A stretch of DNA of 64,000 nucleotides from CAVVIH01 sp963748295 (lineage in GTDB: Bacteria; Acidobacteriota; Vicinamibacteria; Vicinamibacterales; 2-12-FULL-66-21), in contig CAVVIH010000002.1 in the NCBI GenBank assembly GCA_963748295.1, positions 310,001 through 374,000 on the forward strand, in the 5' to 3' direction. The number at the start of each line of letters is the position of its first letter. The first letter of the stretch is position 1. This document shows, piece after piece, positions 1 to 9,267 of the stretch. The notes beneath the pieces were generated by a model that was not told where the DNA came from, did no database searches, and worked only from the letters and a program-made list of their open reading frames with translations. A program made the translations under genes and the position numbers.

Positions 1-1216
1 GCTGGTTGCCGCCGCTCAGCTGCGCGACGACCTGCTCCACGCCGGGTGTCTTGATTCGCAGGTCCTTGACGAACCCGCCGGCGATCTGCCGTTCGCGCGC
101 GCCCTGCACGATGCCGGCGCGGGCGAGCCGCGAGAGCGACGGCAGCGAGATGTTGTCGCGCACGCACAGGCCCTGGACCAGGCCCTGGGTCTTGCGATCT
201 TCCGGCAGGAAGCCGACGCCCTGCCGGATGGCATCGCCGGGATGATGCACCTCCGCCGCGGCGCCGTTGATGAAAATCCTTCCGCCGTCGCGGGGATCGG
301 CGCCCATGATCGCGCGCGCCAGCTCGGTCCGGCCCGCGCCAAGCAACCCGGCAATGCCGACGACCTCGCCGCGATGGACCGACAGGCTGATGTCCTCGAG
401 AACGCCGCGCCGGCGCAGGTGCTCGACCCGCAGCAGCTCCTCGCCCGGCGGCACCCGCCGTTTTGGGAAATGCTCCGCCAGCTCGCGGTTCGCCATCAGC
501 CGGATCATTTCCGGTATCGACACGTCAGCGACCTCGCGCGTGGCGATGCGCCGCCCGTCCCGCAGCACGGTGACCCGATGACCGATCCGCTTCACCTCCT
601 CGAGCCGGTGCGAGATGTAGATGACGGCGGTTCCGCCGGCGGTGAGCCGCTGAATCGTCGCGAACAGCTCCTCGATCTCGCGATCGGACAACGCCGACGT
701 CGGTTCGTCCATGATCAACACGCGGGCGCGATCGTCCAGCGCCTTGGCCACTTCGACCATCTGCTGCTGCGCGATGCCAAGCTCGCGGACGGCCTTTTCC
801 GGATCGACCTGGAGTCCGAGACGCGCCAGCGCGTCGCGCGTCTGTGACAGCATGCGCCGCCGATCGATGACGCCGGGGAACAGCCTGGGCTCGCGCCCGA
901 GGAAGATGTTCTCGGCCGCGGACAGATACGGAACGAGCGTCAGCTCCTGATAGATGGCACGGACGCCGCGATCGTGTGCAGCTCTCGGCCCGTTGATCTC
1001 CGCACGCTGGCCGTCGACCTCGATCGCGCCGGCGTCGCGGGCAATCGCCCCGCTCAGAATCTTCATGAGCGTCGACTTTCCCGCGCCGTTCTCCCCAAGG
1101 AGAATGTGGACCTCGCCGGCACGCACCTCGAGATCGACGTTGTCGAGGGCCACGACCCCGGGGTAGGCCTTGCAGATGCCGGTCATCCGGAGGGCGGGCG
1201 CGCCAGAGGCATGCAT
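1..1216 (-). CDS. Sugar ABC transporter ATP-binding protein (RbsA/MglA/XylG type), 3' end cut by window
   Basis: This is a cytoplasmic ATPase with two tandem ABC domains that powers import of a monosaccharide or inositol. The frame is open from ATG 1216 to base 1, about 405 codons of the roughly 500 expected. Residues 41-49 are a perfect Walker A (GENGAGKST). A LGIAQQQ signature lies near residue 145, followed by Walker B MDEPTSAL. The second domain has the degenerate GAGRTELAR loop typical of RbsA, and the sequence ends inside its LSGGNQ signature. It is divergent from the iolD-like gene 78 bp away, so myo-inositol or a related sugar is a plausible substrate. The permease and binding protein should lie beyond the left edge. 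Confidence 0.9.
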   Translation of the reverse strand, partial: MHASGAPALRMTGICKAYPGVVALDNVDLEVRAGEVHILLGENGAGKSTLMKILSGAIARDAGAIEVDGQRAEINGPRAAHDRGVRAIYQELTLVPYLSAAENIFLGREPRLFPGVIDRRRMLSQTRDALARLGLQVDPEKAVRELGIAQQQMVEVAKALDDRARVLIMDEPTSALSDREIEELFATIQRLTAGGTAVIYISHRLEEVKRIGHRVTVLRDGRRIATREVADVSIPEMIRLMANRELAEHFPKRRVPPGEELLRVEHLRRRGVLEDISLSVHRGEVVGIAGLLGAGRTELARAIMGADPRDGGRIFINGAAAEVHHPGDAIRQGVGFLPEDRKTQGLVQGLCVRDNISLPSLSRLARAGIVQGARERQIAGGFVKDLRIKTPGVEQVVAQLSGGNQ

Positions 1217-1294
1217 GCGGGTAGCGCACAGTATGTACCGAGTTGCGTCAGCGAAGTACAATGCCCGCGCAAGGAACAGGCGGAGGGAACCATC

Positions 1295-3164
1295 GTGTCC
1301 AGAACAGTCCGGCTGACGATGGCGCAGGCGCTCGTGAGGTTTCTGGCCGTCCAGCACACCGAGCGCGACGGCGCGCGACAGCCGCTCTTTGGCGGAATGT
1401 TCGGCATCTTCGGCCACGGCAACGTGGCTGGCGTTGGCCAGGCTCTCCATCAGATGCAGCGCTGCCTGCGCTACTACCAGTGCCGCAACGAACAGGCGAT
1501 GGTCCACACGGCCGCGGCCTACGCCAAAATGCACAATCGCCTCCGGACGTTCGCCTGCACGTCGTCGATCGGTCCGGGCGCGACCAACATGCTGACCGGC
1601 GCGGCGGCCGCCACGATCAACCGCGTGCCGGTGCTGCTGTTGCCCGGCGACATTTTCGCCAGCCGCCTGCCCGCACCCGTGCTTCAGCAGCTCGAGTCTT
1701 CGCACTCGCAGGATGTTTCGGTCAACGACTGCTTCAAGCCGGTGTCGCGATACTGGGATCGCATCTACCGTCCCGAACAGCTGCTGTCCGCGCTGCCCGA
1801 AGCGATGCGCGTACTGACGTCGCCCGCCGAGACCGGCGCGGTAACGCTCGCGCTGCCGCAGGATACGCAGGCCGAGGCCTTCGAGTACCCGGCAGAGTTC
1901 TTCAGCCGAGCGGGTCTGGACGGTTCCGCGCGCGCGCGCGGACGCCGATCTGCTGCGCAAGGCCGCCGATCTGATTCGCGCGAGCCGCCGGCCGGTCATC
2001 GTCGCCGGCGGCGGCGTGCTCTATAGCGATGCCACCGGCGCCCTGCGCGAATTCGCCGCCAGCACTGGCATTCCGGTCGGAGAGACCCAGGCGGGAAAGG
2101 GGGCGATGGCCTGGGACGATCCGATGTCGCTCGGATCGATCGGCGTCACCGGCACGAGCGCAGGTATTCAGGCGTGCCGGGATGCTGACGTCGTGATTGC
2201 CATCGGCTCGCGCCTGACCGATTTCACCACCGCGTCAAAGTCAGCATTCCAGAATCCTGCCGTGCGGATCATCGGCGTCAACGTCGTCGAGATGGACGCC
2301 GGCAAGCTTGCCGCGCTCCCCATCGTCTCCGACGCCCGTGTGACGCTGGAGGAATTGCACCGGCTGCTCGCCGGCTTCTCGACGCCAGCCGACTATCGCG
2401 AGCACATCGCCCGGCTCCGATCCGAGTGGAGCGCGGAATCGGAACGCTGGACCAGCCCGCCGCCTACCATTCCGATCCACCAGGGCGCGGTGATTGCCGC
2501 GGTCAATCGCGCGGCGGGCGCGACGGGCGTCGTCGTCTGCGCCGCGGGCAGCCTGCCCGGCGAGCTGCACAAGTTGTGGCGGACGCGCGATCCGAAGGGC
2601 TATCACCTCGAGTACGGCTACTCGTGCATGGGATACGAAATCGCCGGCGGGCTGGGCGTGAAGATGGCCGACCCCGACCGCGACGTCTACGTGATGGTGG
2701 GCGATGGGTCCTACCTGATGATGGCGCAGGAACTGGTGACGTCGATCCAGGAAGGCTTCAAGCTGATTGTCGTCATCGTCGACAGCGGCGGCTTCGCAAG
2801 CATCGGCTCGCTCTCGAAATCGGTCGGCTCCGGTGGTTTCGGAACGTCGTACCGGTTCCGGGATGCGGCGACCGGCGAGCTGGATGGCCCCGAACTGCCG
2901 GTGGATCTTGCCGCGAATGCGGCGTCGCTCGGAGCGGAGGTCTTCACGGCGACCGACGAAGCCTCGCTCGATCGCGCCCTCGCCGGGGCGCGGCGCGCCG
3001 ATCGCACGGCGGTGGTCTACGTCCGGATCGATGCGGCCGCGAGAGTCCCCGGGCACGGCGCGTGGTGGGACGTGCCGGTAGCCGAGGTGTCGGAGCAGGA
3101 TGCCGTCGATGCCGCGAAGAAAGAATACGACGAGGGCCGCAAGCGGCAGCGTTGGTTCGTATGA
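1295..3164 (+). CDS. iolD: 3D-(3,5/4)-trihydroxycyclohexane-1,2-dione hydrolase-like ThDP enzyme, frameshifted
   Basis: This is an acetolactate-synthase-fold, thiamine-diphosphate enzyme. IolD opens the inositol-derived ring in myo-inositol catabolism. The start is GTG 1295, 8 nt after GGAGG at 1282-1286. The N-terminal FGIFGHGNVAGVG is characteristic of IolD, and the C-terminal third has the ThDP motif beginning GDGSYLMMAQ. The reading frame shifts by +1 at the GGG run at 1912-1914: removing one G joins SRA to VWTVPRARADADLL and gives a 622-residue protein, the usual IolD length. I read this as a probable sequence error. The PfkB kinase follows after 13 bp, so the two are probably one operon. 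Confidence 0.85.
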
Positions 3165-3177
3165 CGGAGCGACTTGG

Positions 3178-4113
3178 ATGACACACAGCGACTCGCACCA
3201 GCCCCGCTACGACGTCGTCGGCGTCGGCGCGAACTCCGTCGACTACGTCAACCGCATCCCGTCCTATCCGGAGCCGAACGGCGCGTTCTCGAAGCTGCGG
3301 ATCCAGGAGCAGACCATCTGCTGCGGCGGCCAGACCGCCACTGCGCTGGCGACCTGCCGGCGCTTCGGGCTGACCGCGTGCTACATCGGCGCGACGGGCA
3401 CCGACGAGAACGGCAAGCGAATCCGCGCCGAGATGGGGGAGCGCGGGATCGATCTGACGCAGGCGGTGATCCGCGACGGCGCGAACCAGTTCGCGTTGAT
3501 CATCGTCGACGAGCGGACGGGTGAGCGCATCGTCCTCTGGGATCGGGACGAACGGCTGCGGCTCCGGGCCCGCGAGCTGCCGGCCGAGGTGCTCGGCGCG
3601 GCACGGCTGATTCATGTCGACGACGTGGACGAGAACGCGGCGATCGTCGCAGGGAAACTCGGGCGCAGCCTGGGGAGGCCGGTGACGAGCGACCTCGATC
3701 GCGTCACGCCAAAGACAATGGAGCTCGTGGAAGCGGTGACGTATCCAATCTTCGCCGAGCACATCCCGCGCGAGCTGACCGGGATCAAGGACACGCCGCG
3801 TGCCCTGGCGCAGCTCCGCCGCCCGGCGCACTCAGCGTTGATCGTCACGCTGGGCGCGCGCGGTGCGATGGCGCTTGAAGGCGATCATCTCATTACGGTT
3901 CCAGGCTTCGCGGTGTCGGCGGTGGACACCACCGGCGCCGGCGACGTGTTCCGCGGCGGATTCATCCACGGCGTCCTCAGCGGCTGGCCGCTCGAGAGGA
4001 CGCTGCGGTTCGCGAACGCCGCCGCCGCGATCAGCTGCACGCGCCTGGGAGCGATGAACGGTGTGCCGTCGCTCGACGAGGTGACCAGGTTCGCCGAGTC
4101 GGTGCCGGCATGA
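3178..4113 (+). CDS. PfkB-family carbohydrate kinase
   Basis: This is a ribokinase-fold sugar kinase of 311 residues. ATG 3178 follows GGAG at 3166-3169. The N-terminal substrate region is GANSVDYVNRIP followed by a CCGGQTATAL segment. The C-terminal anion hole and catalytic base are in DTTGAGDVFRGG near residue 250. It lies 13 bp after the iolD-like gene, which suggests the 5-dehydro-2-deoxygluconokinase step of inositol catabolism (IolC). The sequence is not close enough to classical IolC to assign that by eye; ribokinase or another sugar kinase remains possible. Confidence 0.85.
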   Translation: MTHSDSHQPRYDVVGVGANSVDYVNRIPSYPEPNGAFSKLRIQEQTICCGGQTATALATCRRFGLTACYIGATGTDENGKRIRAEMGERGIDLTQAVIRDGANQFALIIVDERTGERIVLWDRDERLRLRARELPAEVLGAARLIHVDDVDENAAIVAGKLGRSLGRPVTSDLDRVTPKTMELVEAVTYPIFAEHIPRELTGIKDTPRALAQLRRPAHSALIVTLGARGAMALEGDHLITVPGFAVSAVDTTGAGDVFRGGFIHGVLSGWPLERTLRFANAAAAISCTRLGAMNGVPSLDEVTRFAESVPA

Positions 4114-4122
4114 TCGTCCGGC

Positions 4123-4848
4123 TCAGGCAAAACGTTTGCAGCTCTCCAGCGCCCGCGCCCTTGGGAACAGAATGTTGTTCTCCAGGTGCACGTGCTCGTG
4201 CAGGTCGCGTTCGAACGCCTCGAGTTCCTTGAAGCAGATGCGATACGTCGTGCAGGCGCCCTCGGGCAGCGTGTAGTTGTCCGTCAGCTCGCGAATCAGC
4301 GCCATCGCCGCGCCGGCGGACTCGTGCTCGTCCTCCATCATCCGGATCGGGTTGTCGATCGATCCGAATGGCGCCGTCGGCGGCTCGCCTCCCGCCTCGG
4401 CGGCCTGCACCGCCCTGCTGATATACGGGAACAGCACTCCCTCTTCCTTGCCCATGTGCAGCGTCATCTCCCGGACGACCCTGTCGAACACGATCGCGAC
4501 GTCCAGCAGCTCCGGGTGAAGCGCGCCATGGCTCTTCGCGACCTTCTGAGTATGAGCCACCAGCGCGGGCATCGCCTGGCGCACGTATTCGTGATGGACG
4601 TCGACGATGTGCGCGATGAGGGCCGCCGTGTCGAGATCGGCATAGCGTGTCGACGCGTCCGGAACGCGGCACGCCTTCGCGACCTCGCGCGCCACTTCGC
4701 TGACGCACAGGTTGCGTTCGCGGCATGCCTCTTCGAGCGTTTTTCTGCCTCCGCAGCAGAAGTCAATGCCATATCCGTGAAACACCGCAGCCGCGCGGAA
4801 ATCGGCTGTCACCATGTCGCGGACCGTGGACGTCGGCGTTAGTTCCAT
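4123..4848 (-). CDS. Iron-sulfur cluster repair di-iron protein (RIC; ScdA/YtfE/DnrN family)
   Basis: RIC proteins are cytoplasmic di-iron hemerythrin-like proteins that restore Fe-S clusters damaged by nitric oxide or peroxide. The start ATG 4848 is set by AAGGAGG just upstream and gives 241 residues, normal for the family. The N-terminal ScdA_N domain ends in FCCGG with the paired cysteines. The C-terminal hemerythrin-like bundle carries the iron ligands in HHEYV, HMGKEEG, EDEHES and HVHLENNILF. It is divergent from nosZ and shares a 20-bp palindrome with it, which fits induction by NO or low oxygen during denitrification. Confidence 0.95.
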   Translation of the reverse strand: MELTPTSTVRDMVTADFRAAAVFHGYGIDFCCGGRKTLEEACRERNLCVSEVAREVAKACRVPDASTRYADLDTAALIAHIVDVHHEYVRQAMPALVAHTQKVAKSHGALHPELLDVAIVFDRVVREMTLHMGKEEGVLFPYISRAVQAAEAGGEPPTAPFGSIDNPIRMMEDEHESAGAAMALIRELTDNYTLPEGACTTYRICFKELEAFERDLHEHVHLENNILFPRARALESCKRFA

Positions 4849-4868
4849 CAGGGCCTCCTTGCCGGAAA

Positions 4869-4937
4869 ACGATAGCCGCCTGGCTCGATCGCGCATATGA
4901 CGCACGTCATATGTGCCACTGCACCCGCGTTCCATAC
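4869..4937. promoter_or_regulatory. Divergent RIC/nosZ promoter region with a 20-bp palindromic Crp/Fnr-type operator
   Basis: A perfect inverted repeat lies at 4894-4913: arms CATATGACG and CGTCATATG around CA. Its centre is 4903.5. A class II activator at -41.5 would place the nosZ start site near 4945 and the RIC start site near 4862. A CATACT -10-like box at 4932-4937 and TATCGT on the minus strand at 4869-4874 fall at the right distances. The same core recurs at 11988-12003 beside the Crp/Fnr gene. The binding protein is inferred from this pairing, not shown. Confidence 0.7.
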
Positions 4938-4971
4938 TCACGCAGACGACGAAGAGGAACGGAGGAGTGCG

Positions 4972-6975
4972 ATGAAGAAGCTCTTGGTAGCCGCGCTGTC
5001 AGTGGGGCTGCTGTCGACGTTGACAATTGGCGCGTGCAGCCGCAGGTCGGTGGCTGGAGGGACCGGCGATCTGCTCGAGATAGCCCAATCGCGGGGGCTG
5101 AGCCCCGAGGACGCAAGCCGCGCGCTCAAGACATTCGTGCCGCCCGGCGGCAGGGACGAGTACATGCTGTTCGCGTCGGGCGGCCATTCAGGCCAGGTGC
5201 ACGTGATCGGCGTGCCTTCGATGCGGCTGCTGAAAACCGTCGCCGTGTTCACGCCGGAACCGTGGCAGGGCTATGGATACGGGGCCGACTGGTCAGAGGA
5301 GGCGCTCGGCGAGAAGTCGAACAGCTCGGGCGAACACCTCCGCTGGGGCGACTCGCATCACCCCGCCCTCAGCGAGACCGACGGCAAGTACGACGGCCGC
5401 TGGCTCTACATCAACGACCGTGCGCACGGCCGGATCGGAATGGTCGACCTCGGTGACTTCCGCACGAAACAGATCCTTCAAGTCCCGAACCTGCAAACGT
5501 CGCACGGCGGCATTTTCGCGACGCCCGACACGAAATACGTGCACATCTCGTCCAAGGTCCCGGCGCTGAAAGGCTGGGACGGCAAGAAAGGGCAGCGCGT
5601 CACCGTCGACGATCATCTGAACCGCTACGCCGACATTTACCGCGGCTACTCGACCTTCCTGCGCGTCGATCCCGCCACCGGCCGCATGAACCTGAAAGAG
5701 AGCTTCCAGCTCGAGCTGCCGCCGTATACGCAGGATCTCGCGGACGCCGGCAAGGGACCGAGCTACGGCTACGCGTTCATGAACTCCTACAACGTCGAGA
5801 TGGCGACCGGCGGCCTCGCGCAGGGTAAGCCGCCGCTGGAAGTCGGCGCGTCGCAGCTCGATTTCGACTTCCTCCACATCGTGAACTGGAAGAAGGCCGA
5901 GGAGGTCGTCGCGGCCGGCAAGTACACCGAGTTGAACGGCATTCGCGTCATCTCGCTTGAAACGGCGATTGCCGAAGGGCTCCTGTACCTCGCGCCGGAG
6001 CCGAGAAGCCCGCACGGCGTCGACATCGCGCCCAAGGGCGACTACATCACGGTATCAGGCAAGCTGGACCCCCATGCGACGGTCTACGGCTTCGATCGAA
6101 TCCTCAAGGCTATCGAGGCGAAGAACTTCGAAGGCAAAGACAAGTTCGGCATCCCGATCCTGAAGTTCGACGCGGTGGTGGCGGGCAAAGTCGATCTGGG
6201 CGCCGGACCGCTGCACACGCAGTACGACAACCAGGGATACGCGTACACGAGCCTCTACCTCGAGAGCGCCGTCGCCAAGTGGACGCTCGGCGAGCCGTAT
6301 CACCCCGCCGACAAGGCGTTCAAGCTGGTCGACAAGGTTTCGATTCACTACAACATCGGCCATCTCGCCACCGCGCAGGGCGACACGATGGATCCCCAAG
6401 GCAAGTATCTGATTGCCATGAACAAGTGGTCGATCGACCGGCATTCGAACGTCGGGCCGCTGCATCCGCAGAACTTCCAGTTGATCGACATCTCGGGACC
6501 AAAGATGGAACTGATCGCCGACATGCCGATCGGCTTCGGCGAACCGCACTACGCGCAGATGGTGAAGGCGGATGTCATCAAGGCGCACGAGGTCTACGAG
6601 CCAGGCGTGTCGCCGGCGTCCATGCAGAAGAGTCCCAACGCCATCTCGAGCGCCAAGGAAGCCCGCATCGTGCGCCGTCCGGGAGTAGTCGAGGTCTGGA
6701 TGAACGTCGTCCGCAGCCACTTCACGCCGGACATCATTCCCGCGAAGGTGGGGGACAAGGTCATCGTCCATCTCACCAATGTCGAGGGAACACCCGATGC
6801 GACACACGGCTTCGCGGTGCCGACGAAAAACGTGATGGTGAGCCTCGACCCCGGCGAGTCGACGACGGTGGAGTTCGTCGCCGACAAGCCCGGCTCCTTC
6901 AGCTACTACTGCACGGAGTTCTGTTCCGCGCTGCACCTCGAGATGCAGGGGTGGCTGATCGTCGAGTCGAAGTAG
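4972..6975 (+). CDS. nosZ: Nitrous oxide reductase, clade II (Sec-dependent lipoprotein)
   Basis: NosZ is a periplasmic multicopper enzyme reducing N2O to N2. ATG 4972 follows GGAGGAG and gives 667 residues. The leader begins MKKLLVAALS and ends in the lipobox TIGAC; there is no twin-arginine motif, so this is the Sec-exported clade II form rather than the Tat-exported clade I form. The beta-propeller contains the histidines expected for the CuZ cluster (in SPHGVDIAP, KLDPHATVYG, HTQYDNQGY, IGHLAT, EPHYAQM). The C-terminal cupredoxin domain has the CuA motif C647-x3-C651-x3-H655-x2-M658. It heads the nosL-nosD-nosFY-cytochrome operon. Confidence 0.97.
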   Translation: MKKLLVAALSVGLLSTLTIGACSRRSVAGGTGDLLEIAQSRGLSPEDASRALKTFVPPGGRDEYMLFASGGHSGQVHVIGVPSMRLLKTVAVFTPEPWQGYGYGADWSEEALGEKSNSSGEHLRWGDSHHPALSETDGKYDGRWLYINDRAHGRIGMVDLGDFRTKQILQVPNLQTSHGGIFATPDTKYVHISSKVPALKGWDGKKGQRVTVDDHLNRYADIYRGYSTFLRVDPATGRMNLKESFQLELPPYTQDLADAGKGPSYGYAFMNSYNVEMATGGLAQGKPPLEVGASQLDFDFLHIVNWKKAEEVVAAGKYTELNGIRVISLETAIAEGLLYLAPEPRSPHGVDIAPKGDYITVSGKLDPHATVYGFDRILKAIEAKNFEGKDKFGIPILKFDAVVAGKVDLGAGPLHTQYDNQGYAYTSLYLESAVAKWTLGEPYHPADKAFKLVDKVSIHYNIGHLATAQGDTMDPQGKYLIAMNKWSIDRHSNVGPLHPQNFQLIDISGPKMELIADMPIGFGEPHYAQMVKADVIKAHEVYEPGVSPASMQKSPNAISSAKEARIVRRPGVVEVWMNVVRSHFTPDIIPAKVGDKVIVHLTNVEGTPDATHGFAVPTKNVMVSLDPGESTTVEFVADKPGSFSYYCTEFCSALHLEMQGWLIVESK

Positions 6976-6982
6976 GTTGGCC

Positions 6983-7441
6983 ATGACTGCCAGACTCGCG
7001 GCCATGCTCGGCCTGATGCTCTCGATTGCCGTCGCGTGCCGTGCGGGGGATGACGGCCCGCCGCGGATCGAGGTCGACAGAACTCCATGCGCACACTGCG
7101 GAATGCTCATCAGCGAGCCGGTCTTCGCGGCCGCATATCGGGCGCCGCAGGGTGACGCGCGGGTCTTCGACGACATCGCGTGCCTCCTCGAGGCGGTCTC
7201 CGGCGAAAAGGACAGGAGCGGACTGCGGCTCTGGTTCCACGACGCCGCCACGTCCCAGTGGATTGACGGCGGCGCCGCGGTGTTCGTCAAATCGGCCGGG
7301 CTGAAGACACCCATGGGCGGTGGCGTCGTCGCCTACAAGGACGAAGCTACCGCCGCCAAAGCGGCGGCCGATCGGCAGGGTCGCCTGATTCGGTCGGTCG
7401 GGGATCTTCTGCAAGTGCGTGCCGCTGGAGGTGGCGCATGA
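6983..7441 (+). CDS. nosL: NosL-like copper-delivery lipoprotein
   Basis: NosL is an outer-periplasmic copper chaperone for NosZ maturation. It is 152 residues from ATG 6983; an in-frame TTG at 6977 is an alternative. The leader MTARLAAMLGLML ends in IAVACRAG, a plausible lipobox cysteine. The diagnostic CAHCGMLIS metal-binding motif is present, followed by the FDDIACLL and PMGGG segments of the family. It starts 7 nt after the nosZ stop and overlaps the next gene by ATGA, so it is translationally coupled in the nos operon. Confidence 0.9.
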   Translation: MTARLAAMLGLMLSIAVACRAGDDGPPRIEVDRTPCAHCGMLISEPVFAAAYRAPQGDARVFDDIACLLEAVSGEKDRSGLRLWFHDAATSQWIDGGAAVFVKSAGLKTPMGGGVVAYKDEATAAKAAADRQGRLIRSVGDLLQVRAAGGGA

Positions 7442-9267
7442 CCCGTGGAACGGTGATCCGAATTCTGAGCGGCGCAACAGCCGCCGCCCTGGTCTGGCTG
7501 AGCAGCATGCTGCCGCTCTGGACCATGACGATGCGCGCTCCGCAGTACCCGAAGGGCCTGCGCCTGACGGCATATGGCAGCGGCATGGCCGGCGACCTGC
7601 GCGAACTGAATATCCTCAACCACTACATCGGGATGCCGCCGATCGAAGTGCCGCAGCTCGAGACCGCTCTGTTTCCAATCGGGATTGCGCTGCTCGTCGC
7701 CCTGTGCCTGCTCTCACCGCTGCACCGGTGGCTCAGGTCGGCCGCGATTGCCGCCACCGTAGCGACGCCGGTCATGATCCTTCTCGATCTGCAGTGGCGT
7801 CTCTACACCTTCGGCCACAGCATGGATCCTCATGCGCCGATCCGGTTGAAGCCGTTCACACCGCTCGTGCTCGGAACCTCGCAAATGGGGAACTTCGTTT
7901 CCAGCGGGGCGATCTCGAGCGGTGTCTTCGTGGTTGTCATCGCGGCAGTCGTTCTGGTCGCCGGCGGTCGCCTCGGCAGGCGTCAGGAGCGAAGGCCGGC
8001 GCCCGCGTCAGCAAACTGCGGCGCAATAGCGGCCGTGCTCAGCCTGATGGTTGCCAGCGCCATCCTGCCGGATGCGGCGCACGGCGCCACCCTGCAGGAG
8101 CGGCTGGCGGCGGCGAAACCTGGCGCGACGGTGACAGTCGACGGTGGTGTGCACCAGGGCCCGATCGTCGTCCATGGGCCGCTCGTCGTCATCGGCGCAC
8201 AAGGCGCGACGATCGACGGCGGCGGGAAGGGCAGCGTGGTCACCCTTACCGGTGACGGCGTGGTCTTCCGCGGCTTCATCGTCCGGAACAGCGGCCGCCA
8301 GGTCACGGAGGAGGCAGCCGGCATCAAAGCCACCGGCAACGGCCACCGAATCGAGAACAACGTCGTCCGCGACGTCTACTTCGGCATTCATGCCGAGGCG
8401 GGAAGCGGATACGTGATCCGGAACAACGAGGTCGTCCCCGGCGAGCGGCACGGGGCCCGCCCCGGCCATGGCGTCAGTATCTGGAACGCCCGCGACTCCC
8501 AGATCGTCGGCAACCGGATCGCGGACGCGCGCGACGGCATCTATCTCTCGTTCACGGAAGGCGTCGTCGCGTCCGGCAATGAGGTGACACGCTGCAGGTA
8601 CGGCATCCACTCCATGTATTCGCAGGATGCCGCGATCGTTGACAACAGACTGGTCGCCAACCTGCTGGGATCGGCGCTGATGATGTCGGACCGGCTGGTG
8701 CTTCGCGGGAATCGTATCGAGCAGCATCGCCAGGGGGCCGCCGCTTACGGCGTTTTGCTCAAGGACATCGGCGATCTGCTCGCCGAGGACAACATCATCG
8801 TCGGAAACCGAATCGGCGTGTATGCGGAGGGGGTGGCGACAATCGCCTCGCGAACGGCCAGGCTGTCACGCAACGTCATCGCCGGCAACGAGGTCGGCCT
8901 CGCCATGCAGAGCAACGCCGCGTTGACGCTGACGGACAACCAGCTCGCAGACAATCTCACGGACGTTCGTCCGCTCGGGCGCCACATTTCGGACCGCGCC
9001 CGCTGGTCGGCCGACGGCCGCGGCAACTTCTGGAGCCAGTACCGCGGCTACGACGCCGACCGCGACGGCATCGGTGACGTTCCACATCGCGTCGACGATG
9101 TGATGGACGCGCTGATGCGGCGCAGTCCGGCGGCGCAGGCGTTTCTCTATACACCCGCGCACCTGGCGCTCGAGGCCGCCGCGCGGATGTTCCCGTTGTT
9201 CATTCAGCCGCCAGTCGTGGTCGACGACCATCCACTGATGGCTGCGGCGTCGCGGAGGACGCAATGA
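7438..9267 (+). CDS. nosD: Fusion of a nos-cluster membrane protein with NosD periplasmic accessory protein
   Basis: The first ~200 residues hold about four membrane segments (near residues 9-27, 80-100, 103-120 and 160-185) and the segments MRAPQYPKGL and LNHYIGMPPIE. These resemble a separate small membrane protein that I recall from nos clusters of clade II organisms. After a second hydrophobic, signal-like stretch near 205-225 comes a right-handed beta-helix (CASH repeats) typical of NosD, ending with FWSQYRGYDADRDGIGD. NosD works with NosF/NosY to supply sulfur or copper for the CuZ centre. The total is 609 residues versus about 400-450 for stand-alone NosD. Both flanking genes overlap by 4 nt. 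Confidence 0.88.
   Translation: MTRGTVIRILSGATAAALVWLSSMLPLWTMTMRAPQYPKGLRLTAYGSGMAGDLRELNILNHYIGMPPIEVPQLETALFPIGIALLVALCLLSPLHRWLRSAAIAATVATPVMILLDLQWRLYTFGHSMDPHAPIRLKPFTPLVLGTSQMGNFVSSGAISSGVFVVVIAAVVLVAGGRLGRRQERRPAPASANCGAIAAVLSLMVASAILPDAAHGATLQERLAAAKPGATVTVDGGVHQGPIVVHGPLVVIGAQGATIDGGGKGSVVTLTGDGVVFRGFIVRNSGRQVTEEAAGIKATGNGHRIENNVVRDVYFGIHAEAGSGYVIRNNEVVPGERHGARPGHGVSIWNARDSQIVGNRIADARDGIYLSFTEGVVASGNEVTRCRYGIHSMYSQDAAIVDNRLVANLLGSALMMSDRLVLRGNRIEQHRQGAAAYGVLLKDIGDLLAEDNIIVGNRIGVYAEGVATIASRTARLSRNVIAGNEVGLAMQSNAALTLTDNQLADNLTDVRPLGRHISDRARWSADGRGNFWSQYRGYDADRDGIGDVPHRVDDVMDALMRRSPAAQAFLYTPAHLALEAAARMFPLFIQPPVVVDDHPLMAAASRRTQ

Noticed and set aside
525..1229. 234-codon minus-strand open frame overlapping the ABC ATPase
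   Set aside because: Arg-rich, no domain; it is another frame of the real ATPase, whose frame shows Walker motifs and runs off the window edge.
2241..3056. 271-codon minus-strand open frame inside the iolD-like gene
   Set aside because: Antisense shadow produced by GC-rich codon usage; no recognisable motif and no ribosome-binding site.
6055..7314. 419-codon minus-strand open frame opposite nosZ/nosL
   Set aside because: Lies antisense to two confidently assigned genes and has low-complexity composition.
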